Shown here: positions 36,720-44,923 of the stretch, piece by piece
Layout: each line of letters starts with the position of its first letter
Position numbering within the stretch: the first letter of the stretch is position 1
Assembly: GCA_963728155.1 (NCBI GenBank)
Contig: CAVSJF010000009.1
Location: forward strand, 62,001 to 126,000
DNA length: 64,000 nt
Direction of reading: 5' to 3'
DNA from: JACVRW01 sp963728155
Lineage (GTDB): Bacteria > Actinomycetota > Thermoleophilia > Solirubrobacterales > Thermoleophilaceae
Notes under the pieces: model-generated
The model's database searches: none
Seen by the model: the letters and a program-made list of their open reading frames with translations, nothing else
Told to the model about the DNA's origin: nothing
Position numbers and translations under genes: made by a program

Positions 36720-37776
36720 GCGCCGGACCCGTCTGGATCCAAGCGTCTTTCGCCTGCCCGTGGAGAGGATCAGGGAGGGCTGGTACACCGACGCGTACTT
36801 CAACTTCACCCGCCAGCTGCTGCAGGAGAGCGGGCGCCACCCCCACGTGACGATGCAGGTCTTCCAGAAGAAGGCCTCGCGTGCTGGGCGGAATCGACGA
36901 AGCGCTCGCCGTGCTCAAGCTCTGCAGCGGCGACTGGGACGCGCTCGACGTGCGCGCCCTCCACGAGGGCGACGAGATCGCGCCGATGGAGACGGTGATG
37001 ACGATCGAGGGCGACTACTCGCTGTTCGCCCACCTGGAGACGGTCTACCTCGGCTGCCTGGCTCGCCGCACGCTGATCATGCGCAACGTGCGCGAGGTGG
37101 TCGAGGCGGCGCAGGGCAAGCCGATCCTCTTCTTCCCCGCCCGCCACGACCACTGGCTGGTGCAGACCGGCGACGGCTGGGCGGCGCACGTGGCCGGCGC
37201 CATCGGAGTGTCCACCGACGCTCAGGCGTCCTGGTGGGGCGGCCGCGGGGTGGGCACGGTGCCGCACGGGCTGATCGCCGCCTTCGGGGGCGACACGGTC
37301 GCCGCTTCGGTGGCGTTCGCCGACCGCTTTGCAGGAGGAGATGAACGTGACCGTGCTCGTCGACTTCGAGAACGACTCGGTGCGCACGGCGCTCGAGGTG
37401 GCCGAGGCTCTCGGCGACGCGCCTCTGGGGCGTGCGGCTGGACACCTCGGAGCGGATGGTCGATCGCGCGCTCTGGGAGGACATGGGCGACTACCCGCCC
37501 ACGGGAGTCAACGAGGTCCTGATCCAGCGCGTGCGCGACGCGCTCGACGACGCCGGCCATGGACGCGTGAAGATCGTGGCCTCCGGCGGCTTCGACGCCG
37601 AGAAGATCCGCCACTTCGAATCGCTCGGTGCTCCGGTCGACGCGTATGGGGTCGGCTCGTCCCTCGTGCGCGGCGCGAACGACTTCACCGCGGACGTGGT
37701 GCTGCTCGAGGGCCGCCCGGCGGCCAAGGCGGGCCGGCGCTTTCGGCCCAACTCTCGCCTCGAAGCCGTGGACTGA
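36703..37776 (+). CDS. pncB: Nicotinate phosphoribosyltransferase
   Basis: Converts nicotinate and PRPP to nicotinate mononucleotide in NAD salvage. From ATG 36703: FRLPVERIREGWYTDAYFNF, then, after a frame correction near 36880, VLGGIDEALAVLKLC, DYSLFAHLETVYLGCLARRT, ARHDHWLVQTGDGWAAHVAG and the phosphorylated-histidine segment GTVPHGLIAAFGGDTV. Later shifts near 37325 and 37425 lead into RLDTSERMVDRALWED, VKIVASGGFDAEKIRHFES and YGVGSSLVRGANDFTADVV. Corrected length is about 360 residues. Upstream DUF1385 overlaps it. Confidence 0.9.
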
Positions 37777-37817
37777 CCCTCATGAGCCGGCGACCACCGG
37801 CCGACACTGATGGGTAG

Positions 37818-39707
37818 ATGCGGCGCGTCCTCCTCCTGTGCTGTTTGGCTGCGCTGCTGCTGGCTCCCCCCGACGCGCTGGCCCAGGGCGGCCCGGCGCA
37901 GTGCACCACGCCCTTCGCCATCAAGGGCGCGCAGCAGCTCGGTGGTCTGACCCTCGAGGCCGGCGACTACAGCATCACCACGCTCGAGACCGGCGACCTC
38001 ACCTGTGACGAGGCCGAGAACGAGCTGCGCGAGCTCCTGCGCTCGCCCGGTGGCGCGCTGCCCGCCGGCTGGAAGCTCGGAGCGGCGAGCCGCACCTTCT
38101 CCCGCGACGACGGGAGCGACCGCTTCCGCCTCACGAGCGCGGCCGACCCGGCCGCCGCGGCCGACGACGGCTTCGGCTGGCAGGACATCCAGGACTGGGC
38201 CGTCCTGTGGCTGCCGATCATCTTCATGGGCCTGATCGCCGTCGTGCTGATCATGACCCTGCGCTACATGCCGCGCACCAAGCCGCAGCAGATCAAGCCG
38301 TCTTCGTCGGGCTCGGTTAGCTGGGACGACGTGGCCGGGGTGGAGGAATCGAAGGACGAGCTGCGCGAGGTCGTCGAGTTCCTGCGCGACCCCAAGCGCT
38401 TTCGCAAGCTGGGAGCGCGAGTGCCCAAGGGGATCCTGCTGCACGGGCCGCCGGGCACGGGCAAGACGCTGTTGGCCAAGGCGGTGGCCCACGAGTCGAA
38501 CGCCACCTTCTTCGCCCAGTCCGCGTCGTCGTTCGTCGAGATGTTCGCCGGGCTCGGCGCGGCCCGCATCCGGCGCCTCTTTCGCCAGGCGCGCAAGGAG
38601 GCCCCGGCGATCATCTTCATCGACGAGCTCGACGCCGTCGGGGCCACGCGCGGCAAGGACATCTCGGGGGAGAAGGACCAGACGCTCAACCAGCTGCTGG
38701 TCGAGCTCGACGGCTTCTCGGCCACGGACAACATCGTGGTGATCGCCGCATCCAACCTGCTCGACAAGCTCGACCCCGCCCTGCTGCGCCCCGGTCGCTT
38801 CGACCGCCAGATCTTCGTGACCCCGCCCGACCTCAAGGGGCGGCGGTCGATCCTCGGCGTGCACACGCGCGACAAGCCGCTGACCGCCAACGTCGACCTC
38901 GAGGTGATCGCCCGCCAGACCAGCGGCCTGACCGGCGCCGACCTGGCCAACCTCTGCAACGAGGCCGCGATCTTCACCGGTCGCGACCATCGGTCGGAGA
39001 TCGGGACCAAGGACTTCCAGGCCGCACTGGAGCGGGTGATCGCGGGCGTTCAGTCGCGCCGCGTGATCAGCGAGCACGAGAAGCGAGTCGTGGCCTACCA
39101 CGAGGCCGGGCACGCGCTCTGCTCGGAGCTGCTCGCGTCGGTGGAGAAGGTGCACCGCATCTCGATCATCCCGCGCGGCAAGGCGCTCGGCTACACGCTC
39201 AACCTTCCCGAGGAGGACCGCTACCTGAAGACCAAGGAGGAGCTGATCGATTACATGACCGTGCTGCTCGGCGGCCGCGTGACCGAGCACATCGTCTTCG
39301 GCGAGGTCACCACCGGGGCGTCTGACGATCTGCGCAAGGTCCACGACATCAGCCGCTCGATGGTCACGCAGTACGGCATGGGCACGGAGCTCGTGTCCAA
39401 GCAGCTGCCGGCCGACGACTACGCGATGTCCGACCACACCCGGCGGATGGTCGACGAGGAGCAGCAGTACCTCACCGACCTCGCGCACCGCCGGGCGCTC
39501 AAGCTGGTGGCCGAGCACCGCACGCTGCTAGAGGGCTTTGCCTTCCTGCTGCTGGAGAACGAGGTGATGGAGCGCGAGGACATCGAGCGTCTGGTGGGCG
39601 CCTACCGGGCCGAGACGGGAACGGTCGCGGGCCAGCGCCCGGTGAAGGAACTCGAGCCCGGGCGGGCGGAGATCGCCGCCTCCGAGGCCCCGCGAAACGC
39701 CGAATAG
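37818..39707 (+). CDS. FtsH-like membrane AAA+ metalloprotease with secreted-type N-terminus
   Basis: Intact, 629 residues. A cleavable-looking signal peptide (MRRVLLLCCLAALLLAPPDALA) precedes an extracytoplasmic domain (25-130) containing cysteines in QCTTPF and LTCDEAE, then one membrane helix (AVLWLPIIFMGLIAVVLIM). AAA module: DDVAGVEESKDELREVVEFL, Walker A LLHGPPGTGKTLLAKAVA, pore loop SSFVEMFAGLGAARIRRLF, Walker B IIFIDELDAV, SRH LLRPGRFDRQIFV. M41 protease: AYHEAGHALCSELLASVEKV and the third zinc ligand in TTGASDDLRKVHDIS. Degrades membrane and short-lived proteins. Canonical FtsH has two N-terminal helices and SDFVEMFVGVG, so this is a variant or paralogue. Confidence 0.9.
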   Translation: MRRVLLLCCLAALLLAPPDALAQGGPAQCTTPFAIKGAQQLGGLTLEAGDYSITTLETGDLTCDEAENELRELLRSPGGALPAGWKLGAASRTFSRDDGSDRFRLTSAADPAAAADDGFGWQDIQDWAVLWLPIIFMGLIAVVLIMTLRYMPRTKPQQIKPSSSGSVSWDDVAGVEESKDELREVVEFLRDPKRFRKLGARVPKGILLHGPPGTGKTLLAKAVAHESNATFFAQSASSFVEMFAGLGAARIRRLFRQARKEAPAIIFIDELDAVGATRGKDISGEKDQTLNQLLVELDGFSATDNIVVIAASNLLDKLDPALLRPGRFDRQIFVTPPDLKGRRSILGVHTRDKPLTANVDLEVIARQTSGLTGADLANLCNEAAIFTGRDHRSEIGTKDFQAALERVIAGVQSRRVISEHEKRVVAYHEAGHALCSELLASVEKVHRISIIPRGKALGYTLNLPEEDRYLKTKEELIDYMTVLLGGRVTEHIVFGEVTTGASDDLRKVHDISRSMVTQYGMGTELVSKQLPADDYAMSDHTRRMVDEEQQYLTDLAHRRALKLVAEHRTLLEGFAFLLLENEVMEREDIERLVGAYRAETGTVAGQRPVKELEPGRAEIAASEAPRNAE

Positions 39708-39718
39708 ACTCGGCGCTC

Positions 39719-40126
39719 TTGTTCGAGCGCATTGATCACGTCGGATTGGCCGTGGAGGACCTCGATGAGGCCGTAACGCTCTACACCGAGCGGCTCGGCA
39801 TGCCGGTGGAGCACCGCGAGACGGTCGAGGAGCAGGGCGTGGAGGCGGTTCTGCTGGGCGTTGGCGAGAGCCACGTCGAGCTGCTGCGCCCGCTCACGCC
39901 CGACTCGGCGGTGGGCCGCTTTCTCGATCGCAACGGCCCCGGCCTGCATCATGTGGCCTACGGAACAGAAGACATCCAATCCGCGCTGGACGCGGCGCGG
40001 GCCGCCGGCCTGCGTCTGATCGACGAAGACCCGCGAACCGGGATCCGGAACAGCCGCGTGGCGTTCCTGCACCCGAAGTCGACCGGCGGAGTACTCACCG
40101 AGCTTGTGGAGGCAGCCCACCCATGA
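39719..40126 (+). CDS. mce: Methylmalonyl-CoA epimerase
   Basis: 135 residues, TTG start (MFERIDHVGLAVEDLDEAVTLY). VOC fold with metal ligands His in RIDHVGLAV, Glu in VELLRPL, His in PGLHHVAYGT and Glu in LTELVEAAHP. HPKSTGGVLTELV is the signature of the epimerase that interconverts (R)- and (S)-methylmalonyl-CoA in propionyl-CoA or odd-chain degradation. Intact. Stop overlaps the next ATG. Confidence 0.92.
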   Translation: MFERIDHVGLAVEDLDEAVTLYTERLGMPVEHRETVEEQGVEAVLLGVGESHVELLRPLTPDSAVGRFLDRNGPGLHHVAYGTEDIQSALDAARAAGLRLIDEDPRTGIRNSRVAFLHPKSTGGVLTELVEAAHP

Positions 40127-40344
40127 CAGACGAGAGCAGGCGCATCGATATCGGCTTCAAGGGCGGGCAGGTGCTGCCGGCCCGCGTGAAGCAGAGCTCG
40201 TTCGACGGCTTGCACGAAGCGCTGGGGGACGAACGCGCGGAGCGCTGGTTCGAGTTGGAGACCGTCGACTCGAAGATCTCCGTCGACCTCTCCGAGGTGG
40301 TCTACGTGCGCGTGGACACCGAAGCTCAGCGCGTCGGGTTCTAG
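40123..40344 (+). CDS. Small acidic protein, unknown function
   Basis: 73 residues: MTDESRRIDIGFKGGQVLPA, LHEALGDERAERWFELET, then VDLSEVVYVRVDTEAQRVGF. Alternating strand-helix-strand, no cysteines or metal motif. Its ATG overlaps the mce stop (ATGA), so it is probably translated with mce, and ychF follows 25 bases later. Short proteins of this shape are common in Actinobacteria, but I cannot name a family. Confidence 0.65.
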   Translation: MTDESRRIDIGFKGGQVLPARVKQSSFDGLHEALGDERAERWFELETVDSKISVDLSEVVYVRVDTEAQRVGF

Positions 40345-40368
40345 GCGGCGCTTGGCCGCCGCGGCTCC

Positions 40369-41455
40369 GTGAAGATCGGCATCGTCGGCCTGCCCAACGC
40401 GGGCAAGTCGTCGCTCTTCAACGCGCTCACCCGCGCCGGCGTGCCGGCGGCCAACTACCCGTTCACCACGCTCGAGCCCAACGTGGCCGTGGTGGGCGTG
40501 CCCGACGATCGTCTCGACCGGGTGGCCGAGACGATCGGGGCCACCCCGGTGGTGCACGAGACGATCCAGTTCCACGACATCGCGGGCCTGGTGCGCGGCG
40601 CCCACGAGGGTGAGGGGCTCGGCAACAAGTTCCTGGGCAACATCCGCGAGACCGACGCGATCCTGCACGTGGTGCGCGTGCACGACGACGCTCAGGTGGT
40701 GCACCCCGAGGGCCGTGTCGACCCGCTGGCCGATGTCGAGACGATCGAGACCGAGCTGCTCTACGCCGATCTGGAGCAGGCCGAGCGGCGCTTGGAGCGA
40801 GTGGAGAAGCAGGCGCGCTCGGGCGACAAGAAGCTCGTGGCCGAGGAGGGCTGGCTGCGCCAGGTGGTCGCGGCCCTTCAGGAGGGACGCGGCGTGCGCA
40901 CCGTCCCCACCCCGAGTGCCGCTCCGGATGCGCCCGTTCGCCTCTCGGCGCTCACCTCGAAGCCCGTGCTCTACGTGGCCAACCTGGCCGAGGGCGAGGC
41001 GCTCGAGGCCCCGCCCGCGCTGGCCGAGCACGCCGCCGCCCGCGGCGCCCGGGCGGCGGCGGTGAGCGCCCGGCTCGACTCCGAGCTGGCCGAGCTCGAC
41101 GACGAGGAGGCGGCCGCGATGCGGAGCGAGCTCGGCGTGGAGGAGTCGGGCCTCGCCACAGTCATCCGTGAGGCGTTCGCACTGCTCGACCTGATCTCGT
41201 TCTTCACCGCGGGTCAGGGCAAGGAGGCGCGCGCCCGCGCCATCGCCCGCGGGCATGCGCGCCCGGGAGGCGGCCGGCTCGGTGCACACCGACATGGCCC
41301 GCGGCTTCGTGGCCGCCGAGATCACCCCCTGGGACGAGCTGGTGCGGGTGGGCGGCTACACGGCGGCGCGCGAGCAGGCGCTGCAGCGCATCGAGGGCCG
41401 CGACTACGAGGTGCGCGACGGCGATGTGGTGACCTTTCGCTTCACTCCGTCCTAA
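40369..41455 (+). CDS. ychF: Ribosome-binding ATPase YchF/OLA1 family
   Basis: Obg-like ATPase that binds ribosomes and modulates oxidative-stress response. GTG 40369: MKIGIVGLPNAGKSSLFNAL, then NYPFTTLEPNVAVVGVPDDR, FHDIAGLVRGAHEGEGLGNKF, RETDAILHVVRVHDD, a long coiled-coil insert (LEQAERRLERVEKQARSGDK), and SKPVLYVANLAEGE in the specificity-loop region where NxxE replaces NKxD, explaining ATP over GTP. After one frameshift near 41250, EAAGSVHTDMARGFVAAEIT and the TGS domain (YEVRDGDVVTFRF). About 362 residues. Confidence 0.94.
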
Positions 41456-41475
41456 GATGCCGTCCATGCCTCCGC

Positions 41476-41817
41476 GTGATCCGTATTTTCGCTCTGCTCG
41501 CCCTCCTCGCCGCGCTTCTTGCGATCGGCCCCGCCGCCGCCTCGGCCAAGAGCTGCGGTATCGGCGACGAGCGCTCCTACGGCACCACCTACGTGACCAA
41601 GATCAGCGCCAGCGGCACCAGCTGCCGCTCGGCCCGCAAGGTCATCCGCGCCTTCCACGGCTGCCGGCCGGGTGCGAAGGGCACCTGCGGCGAGCGAGTG
41701 AAGGGCTACTCGTGCTCGGAGAGCCGCTTCAACAAGGGCCCGACGTCCTTCGACTCCCGCGTGACCTGTCGCAAGGGCGGCAACACGGTCAAGCACACGT
41801 ACACGCAGTTCATCTGA
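41476..41817 (+). CDS. Secreted cysteine-rich small protein
   Basis: 113 residues, GTG 41476: VIRIFALLALLAALLAIGPA ASA signal peptide, then a mature part with six cysteines (KSCGIGDE, TSCRSARK, HGCRPGAKG, TCGERVKG, YSCSESRF, VTCRKGGN), an even number that suggests three disulfides, and basic composition. Ends TYTQFI. No family recognised. It follows ychF by 20 bases and is followed by a perfect hairpin. Confidence 0.65.
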   Translation: MIRIFALLALLAALLAIGPAAASAKSCGIGDERSYGTTYVTKISASGTSCRSARKVIRAFHGCRPGAKGTCGERVKGYSCSESRFNKGPTSFDSRVTCRKGGNTVKHTYTQFI

Positions 41818-41825
41818 GGCCCGAA

Positions 41826-41846
41826 GCAGCCGGCTCTGCCGGCTGC
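41826..41846. terminator. Perfect hairpin between convergent genes
   Basis: GCAGCCGGC and GCCGGCTGC form a 9-bp perfect stem around TCT, nine bases after the cysteine-rich protein stop and 18 bases before the end of the SGNH gene. There is no T-run on either side, so it may work as an intrinsic terminator of the high-GC kind serving both convergent transcripts. Confidence 0.6.
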
Positions 41847-41863
41847 GCAGGGTTCGCTATCGG

Positions 41864-42877
41864 TCAGCCGAAGTCGCGGCGGATCGCCTCGAGCACCACG
41901 TCGGCGGCCAGCTCCGCGCCACGCGAGTTGAGGTGGATGCCGTCCGGGTCGCGCACGATCTGCCGGCGGCCGTCGACCTCCATGGCGTCGCGGTAGCCGT
42001 CGGGGGTGAAGAGGGCAGTCATGTCGAGCACGCGCACCTGGGCGCGGTAGGGCTCGGCGGCCACGCGGATCGCGGCGTTGACCGAGCGCGCGACCCTCTG
42101 GAAGTCGGGATCGCGCGGGAGCGGCAGGGTCAGCCAGTAGACCCGAGCCGCGCCGCCCTGGCGGTAGGTGTTCATCATGCTCCGCACGCGGTAGGCGAAC
42201 TCGGCCGCCCAGTCCGGCCCGCAGCACTCCAGCTCCTTGCCGTCCGCGCCGGGCATCGAGAAGCCCTCGTTGGCGCCGATGAACACCACGGTGGCGTCGG
42301 GCTCTCGCTCGGCCACGTGCTCGCCGGAGAGCTTGCCCCAGTCCACGAGCCCGGTCTTGGAGATACCGGTGCCCACGTGCGGGTCGCGCTCGACGTCGAC
42401 CTCCTCGTGGCTCTCGGCCAGCCGCCGGGCCATCTCGGTGTCGAGCGGCATGGCCAGCGAGTCGCCGGTCACGAGCAGCTTGTCGAGGGCGCGCGGCGGC
42501 TCGGGCTTCGCGCCCAGCTCCGCCGGGTCGAAGGAGTCGGGCGACACGGCGGGCACCGCGGCGGCGTCGGCGCGACGGGCGTCGCCGAAGCCGGCGCCCT
42601 CGCCCGCCCCCTCGTCCTCGATGAAGGCCAGGGCGTCGTCTCCCCACTCGTCGAACGGCAGGCGGTCGGCCACCCAGCCGGTGGGCTGGCCCACCGCGTG
42701 GACCACGTCGCGCTCGAAGCCGGGCTGCATGTCGTCGCTCGCCTGGCGCACCGAGGAGCCCTCGAAGAGCACGAGAACCACCACCGACAGGAACACCACC
42801 ACCAGCGCGTCCCGGGCACGGCGCCGCGGCCCGCGGGGAGGGTCGGGAACGCTCGCGGAAGTTGGGTCGTCAGCCAA
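41864..42877 (-). CDS. Membrane-anchored SGNH/GDSL hydrolase (DUF459-like)
   Basis: Intact, 337 residues from ATG 42877. A Pro/Arg-rich cytoplasmic start, one membrane helix (ALVVVFLSVVVLVLFEG, residues 24-40), a ~90-residue linker, then the SGNH domain: VTGDSLAMPLDTEMARRL (Ser), VVFIGANEGFSMPGADG (Asn), and DGIHLNSRGAELAADVV (Asp/His). Such domains act outside the cell as O-acetyl transferases or esterases on polysaccharide or peptidoglycan. Next to MBOAT, which supplies acyl groups across the membrane. Confidence 0.87.
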   Translation of the reverse strand: MADDPTSASVPDPPRGPRRRARDALVVVFLSVVVLVLFEGSSVRQASDDMQPGFERDVVHAVGQPTGWVADRLPFDEWGDDALAFIEDEGAGEGAGFGDARRADAAAVPAVSPDSFDPAELGAKPEPPRALDKLLVTGDSLAMPLDTEMARRLAESHEEVDVERDPHVGTGISKTGLVDWGKLSGEHVAEREPDATVVFIGANEGFSMPGADGKELECCGPDWAAEFAYRVRSMMNTYRQGGAARVYWLTLPLPRDPDFQRVARSVNAAIRVAAEPYRAQVRVLDMTALFTPDGYRDAMEVDGRRQIVRDPDGIHLNSRGAELAADVVLEAIRRDFG

Positions 42878-42886
42878 CGGAATGCT

Positions 42887-44278
42887 CTAGAACTGAAAGT
42901 AGATGAAGGGCGGAACGCCCTGGCTCGGCACGGTAGCGCCCACCAGCGCGACCACCGCGGCCAACCCGAAGCCCAGGGCGTAGGAGGGCAGCTCGGCCAC
43001 GCGCAGGCGCAGCCGCTCCAACGGCGCGGGGGGCAGCAGCTGAAAGCCGATCACCAGCACCACCGCGCCCACCGTGAGCGGCGCCCACAGCGTGGCCTCG
43101 CCGGGCACGGTCAGCTGGGCGAAGAAGCTGAGGGCCAGTTCGAGGCTCTCGGCCCGGAAGAGGACCCACCCGAACACCACGAGGTTGAAGACGATCAGCC
43201 AGCGCAGCCAGGCCGGCGCGTCGATGCGCCCGCGCAGCATGCGCTCGATCACCAGGCCGCAGCCGTGCAGGGTCCCCCACAGGATGAATCCCCACGCCGC
43301 CCCGTGCCACAGCCCGCCGAGCACCATCGTGAGCATCAGGTTGCGCGCGGTCTTCCACTTTCCCCCGCGGTTGCCGCCCAGCGGGATGTAGAGGAAGTCG
43401 CGCAGGAAGCGCGACAGCGTCATGTGCCAGCGCCGCCAGAAGTCCTGGAAGCTGGTGGCCCGGTAGGGGCTGTTGAAGTTCTGCGGGAACACGAAGCCCA
43501 TCAGCAGCGCCACGCCGATGGCGATGTCGGTGTAGCCCGAGAAGTCGCAGTAGATCTGCGCCGCGTAGGCGTAGGCGGCCAGCGCCACGTCGGGCGCCGC
43601 GTAGGCCTCGGGCACGCCGAACACCGGGTCGACCACCTCGCGGGCCAGATAGTCGGCGAGGGCCACCTTCTTCACCAGGCCGAGGGCGATCAGGACCACG
43701 GCGGCGCCCACCGCAACGTCGCGCGGGTTGCGTGGTTTGGAGAGCTGCGGGATGAATTCGCGCGCGCGCACGATCGGTCCCGCCACCACGTGGGGGAAGA
43801 AGCTCAGGTAGATGCCGAAGTCGAGGGTGGACGCGGGCGGCAGCAGGCCTCGCTTGACGTCGACCACGTAGGAGATGGCCTGGAAGGTGATGAACGACAG
43901 CCCGATGGGAAGAGCGAGGGTGAGGAGAGGCAGGGGCATGCCGAGCCCCAGCGAATCGAGAAAGCGACTCCACTCATTCACGAAGAAGCCGTAGTACTTG
44001 AACACGCCGAGCACGCCGAGATCGAGGGCCACCACGCCGGCCGTGATCCGCTTGCGGGAGCGCTCGTCACGGGCGCGATGGACCAGGACGGCGCCGGCCT
44101 GATTGGCCAGCGTGATCGCGCCGAGCAGGATGCAGTAGCGCGGGCTGGCGGCCGCGTAGAACAGATAGCTCGCCGCGAGCACGAATGGCTTCCATAACCT
44201 CGGACGCGACATCAGGGCCCATGAGAGGGCCAGCACCACGGGAAAGAAGAATGCGAACTCGAAGGACGGGAAGACCAC
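42887..44278 (-). CDS. MBOAT O-acyltransferase (AlgI/DltB-like)
   Basis: Intact, ~463 residues from GTG 44278. Polytopic: LALSWALM, VLAASYLFYAAASPRY, LGVLGVFKYYGFFVNEW, the core SFITFQAISYVVDVKRGLLP and YLSFFPHVVAGPIVRARE, then DFSGYTDIAIGVALLMGF, FQDFWRRWHMTLSRFLRDF LYIPLGGNR, and the catalytic His in GLWHGAAWGFILWGTLHG. These are AlgI-type signatures. It moves acyl (usually acetyl) groups from a cytoplasmic donor to an extracytoplasmic acceptor, with SGNH proteins as partners. Nine bases upstream of the SGNH gene stop. Confidence 0.93.
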   Translation of the reverse strand: MVFPSFEFAFFFPVVLALSWALMSRPRLWKPFVLAASYLFYAAASPRYCILLGAITLANQAGAVLVHRARDERSRKRITAGVVALDLGVLGVFKYYGFFVNEWSRFLDSLGLGMPLPLLTLALPIGLSFITFQAISYVVDVKRGLLPPASTLDFGIYLSFFPHVVAGPIVRAREFIPQLSKPRNPRDVAVGAAVVLIALGLVKKVALADYLAREVVDPVFGVPEAYAAPDVALAAYAYAAQIYCDFSGYTDIAIGVALLMGFVFPQNFNSPYRATSFQDFWRRWHMTLSRFLRDFLYIPLGGNRGGKWKTARNLMLTMVLGGLWHGAAWGFILWGTLHGCGLVIERMLRGRIDAPAWLRWLIVFNLVVFGWVLFRAESLELALSFFAQLTVPGEATLWAPLTVGAVVLVIGFQLLPPAPLERLRLRVAELPSYALGFGLAAVVALVGATVPSQGVPPFIYFQF

Positions 44279-44913
44279 TGAGAGCGGCGATGGTAGGCGC
44301 AATCGTCGCCCTCGCCCTGGGCGCGGCCCCCGCCGCGGAGGCGGCCTGCGGCGGCGTGAAGCGCTACGCGCCGGCGTCCGCGAAGCGCACGCCCGCCCCG
44401 CTCGCGGTGGGCGACTCGGTGATGATGGGCGCGATCGAGCCGCTTCGGCGCGCGGGCTTCGAGATCGACGTGCGCGGGTGCCGGCAGATGAGCGAGGGCC
44501 TGCAGGTGATCTCCGCTCGGGAGCGCGCCGGCTCGCTGCCGAGCGTGGTGGTGGTGGCATTGGGCAACAACTGGACCGTGTCCACCGCGGAGATCCGCCG
44601 GGCGATGCGCATCCTGGGCGCCGAGCGCCTGCTCGGCCTGGTCACGCCCCGGGGGGCCATGGCCTCCGCGCGGGAGGCGATTCGCGCCGCGGGCGTGCGC
44701 TGGCCCACTCGCGTCAAGGTGCTCGACTGGGCCGCCCGCAGCGCGGGCAAACGCTGGACGTGGGACGGCCTGCACCTCACCTCCTCCGGCGCCGTCGGGT
44801 TCACCCGCCTGCTGGGCGAGGCGATGAGCTGGTCCCTGCCCGGCGACACCTCGGAGGTCGAGGAGCAGCCCACGCAGGGCGGATCGGGCGGCGGCATCGT
44901 GGCGCCACCCTGA
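44251..44913 (+). CDS. Exported SGNH-like protein (acyltransferase C-domain type)
   Basis: About 220 residues. ATG 44251 gives a positively charged n-region (MRTRRTGRPLRAAM) and a hydrophobic signal (VGAIVALALGAAPAAEA); ATG 44290 is a shorter alternative. SGNH motifs: LAVGDSVMMGAIEPL (GDSxxxG), VVALGNNWTVS and DGLHLTSSGAVGF, with RGCRQMSEGLQV between. Similar domains sit at the C-terminus of OatA-type acyltransferases. The C-terminal tail is acidic and Gly-rich. If ATG 44251 is used, its 5' end overlaps the divergent MBOAT gene by 28 bases. Confidence 0.8.
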   Translation: MRTRRTGRPLRAAMVGAIVALALGAAPAAEAACGGVKRYAPASAKRTPAPLAVGDSVMMGAIEPLRRAGFEIDVRGCRQMSEGLQVISARERAGSLPSVVVVALGNNWTVSTAEIRRAMRILGAERLLGLVTPRGAMASAREAIRAAGVRWPTRVKVLDWAARSAGKRWTWDGLHLTSSGAVGFTRLLGEAMSWSLPGDTSEVEEQPTQGGSGGGIVAPP

Positions 44914-44923
44914 TGCTGCGCGT

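Noticed and set aside
41933..44197. 754-codon plus-strand open frame opposite the SGNH and MBOAT genes
   Set aside because: Composition is His/Arg/Gly/Val-rich with no recognisable domain, and both minus-strand genes have complete motif sets. A typical high-GC antisense shadow.
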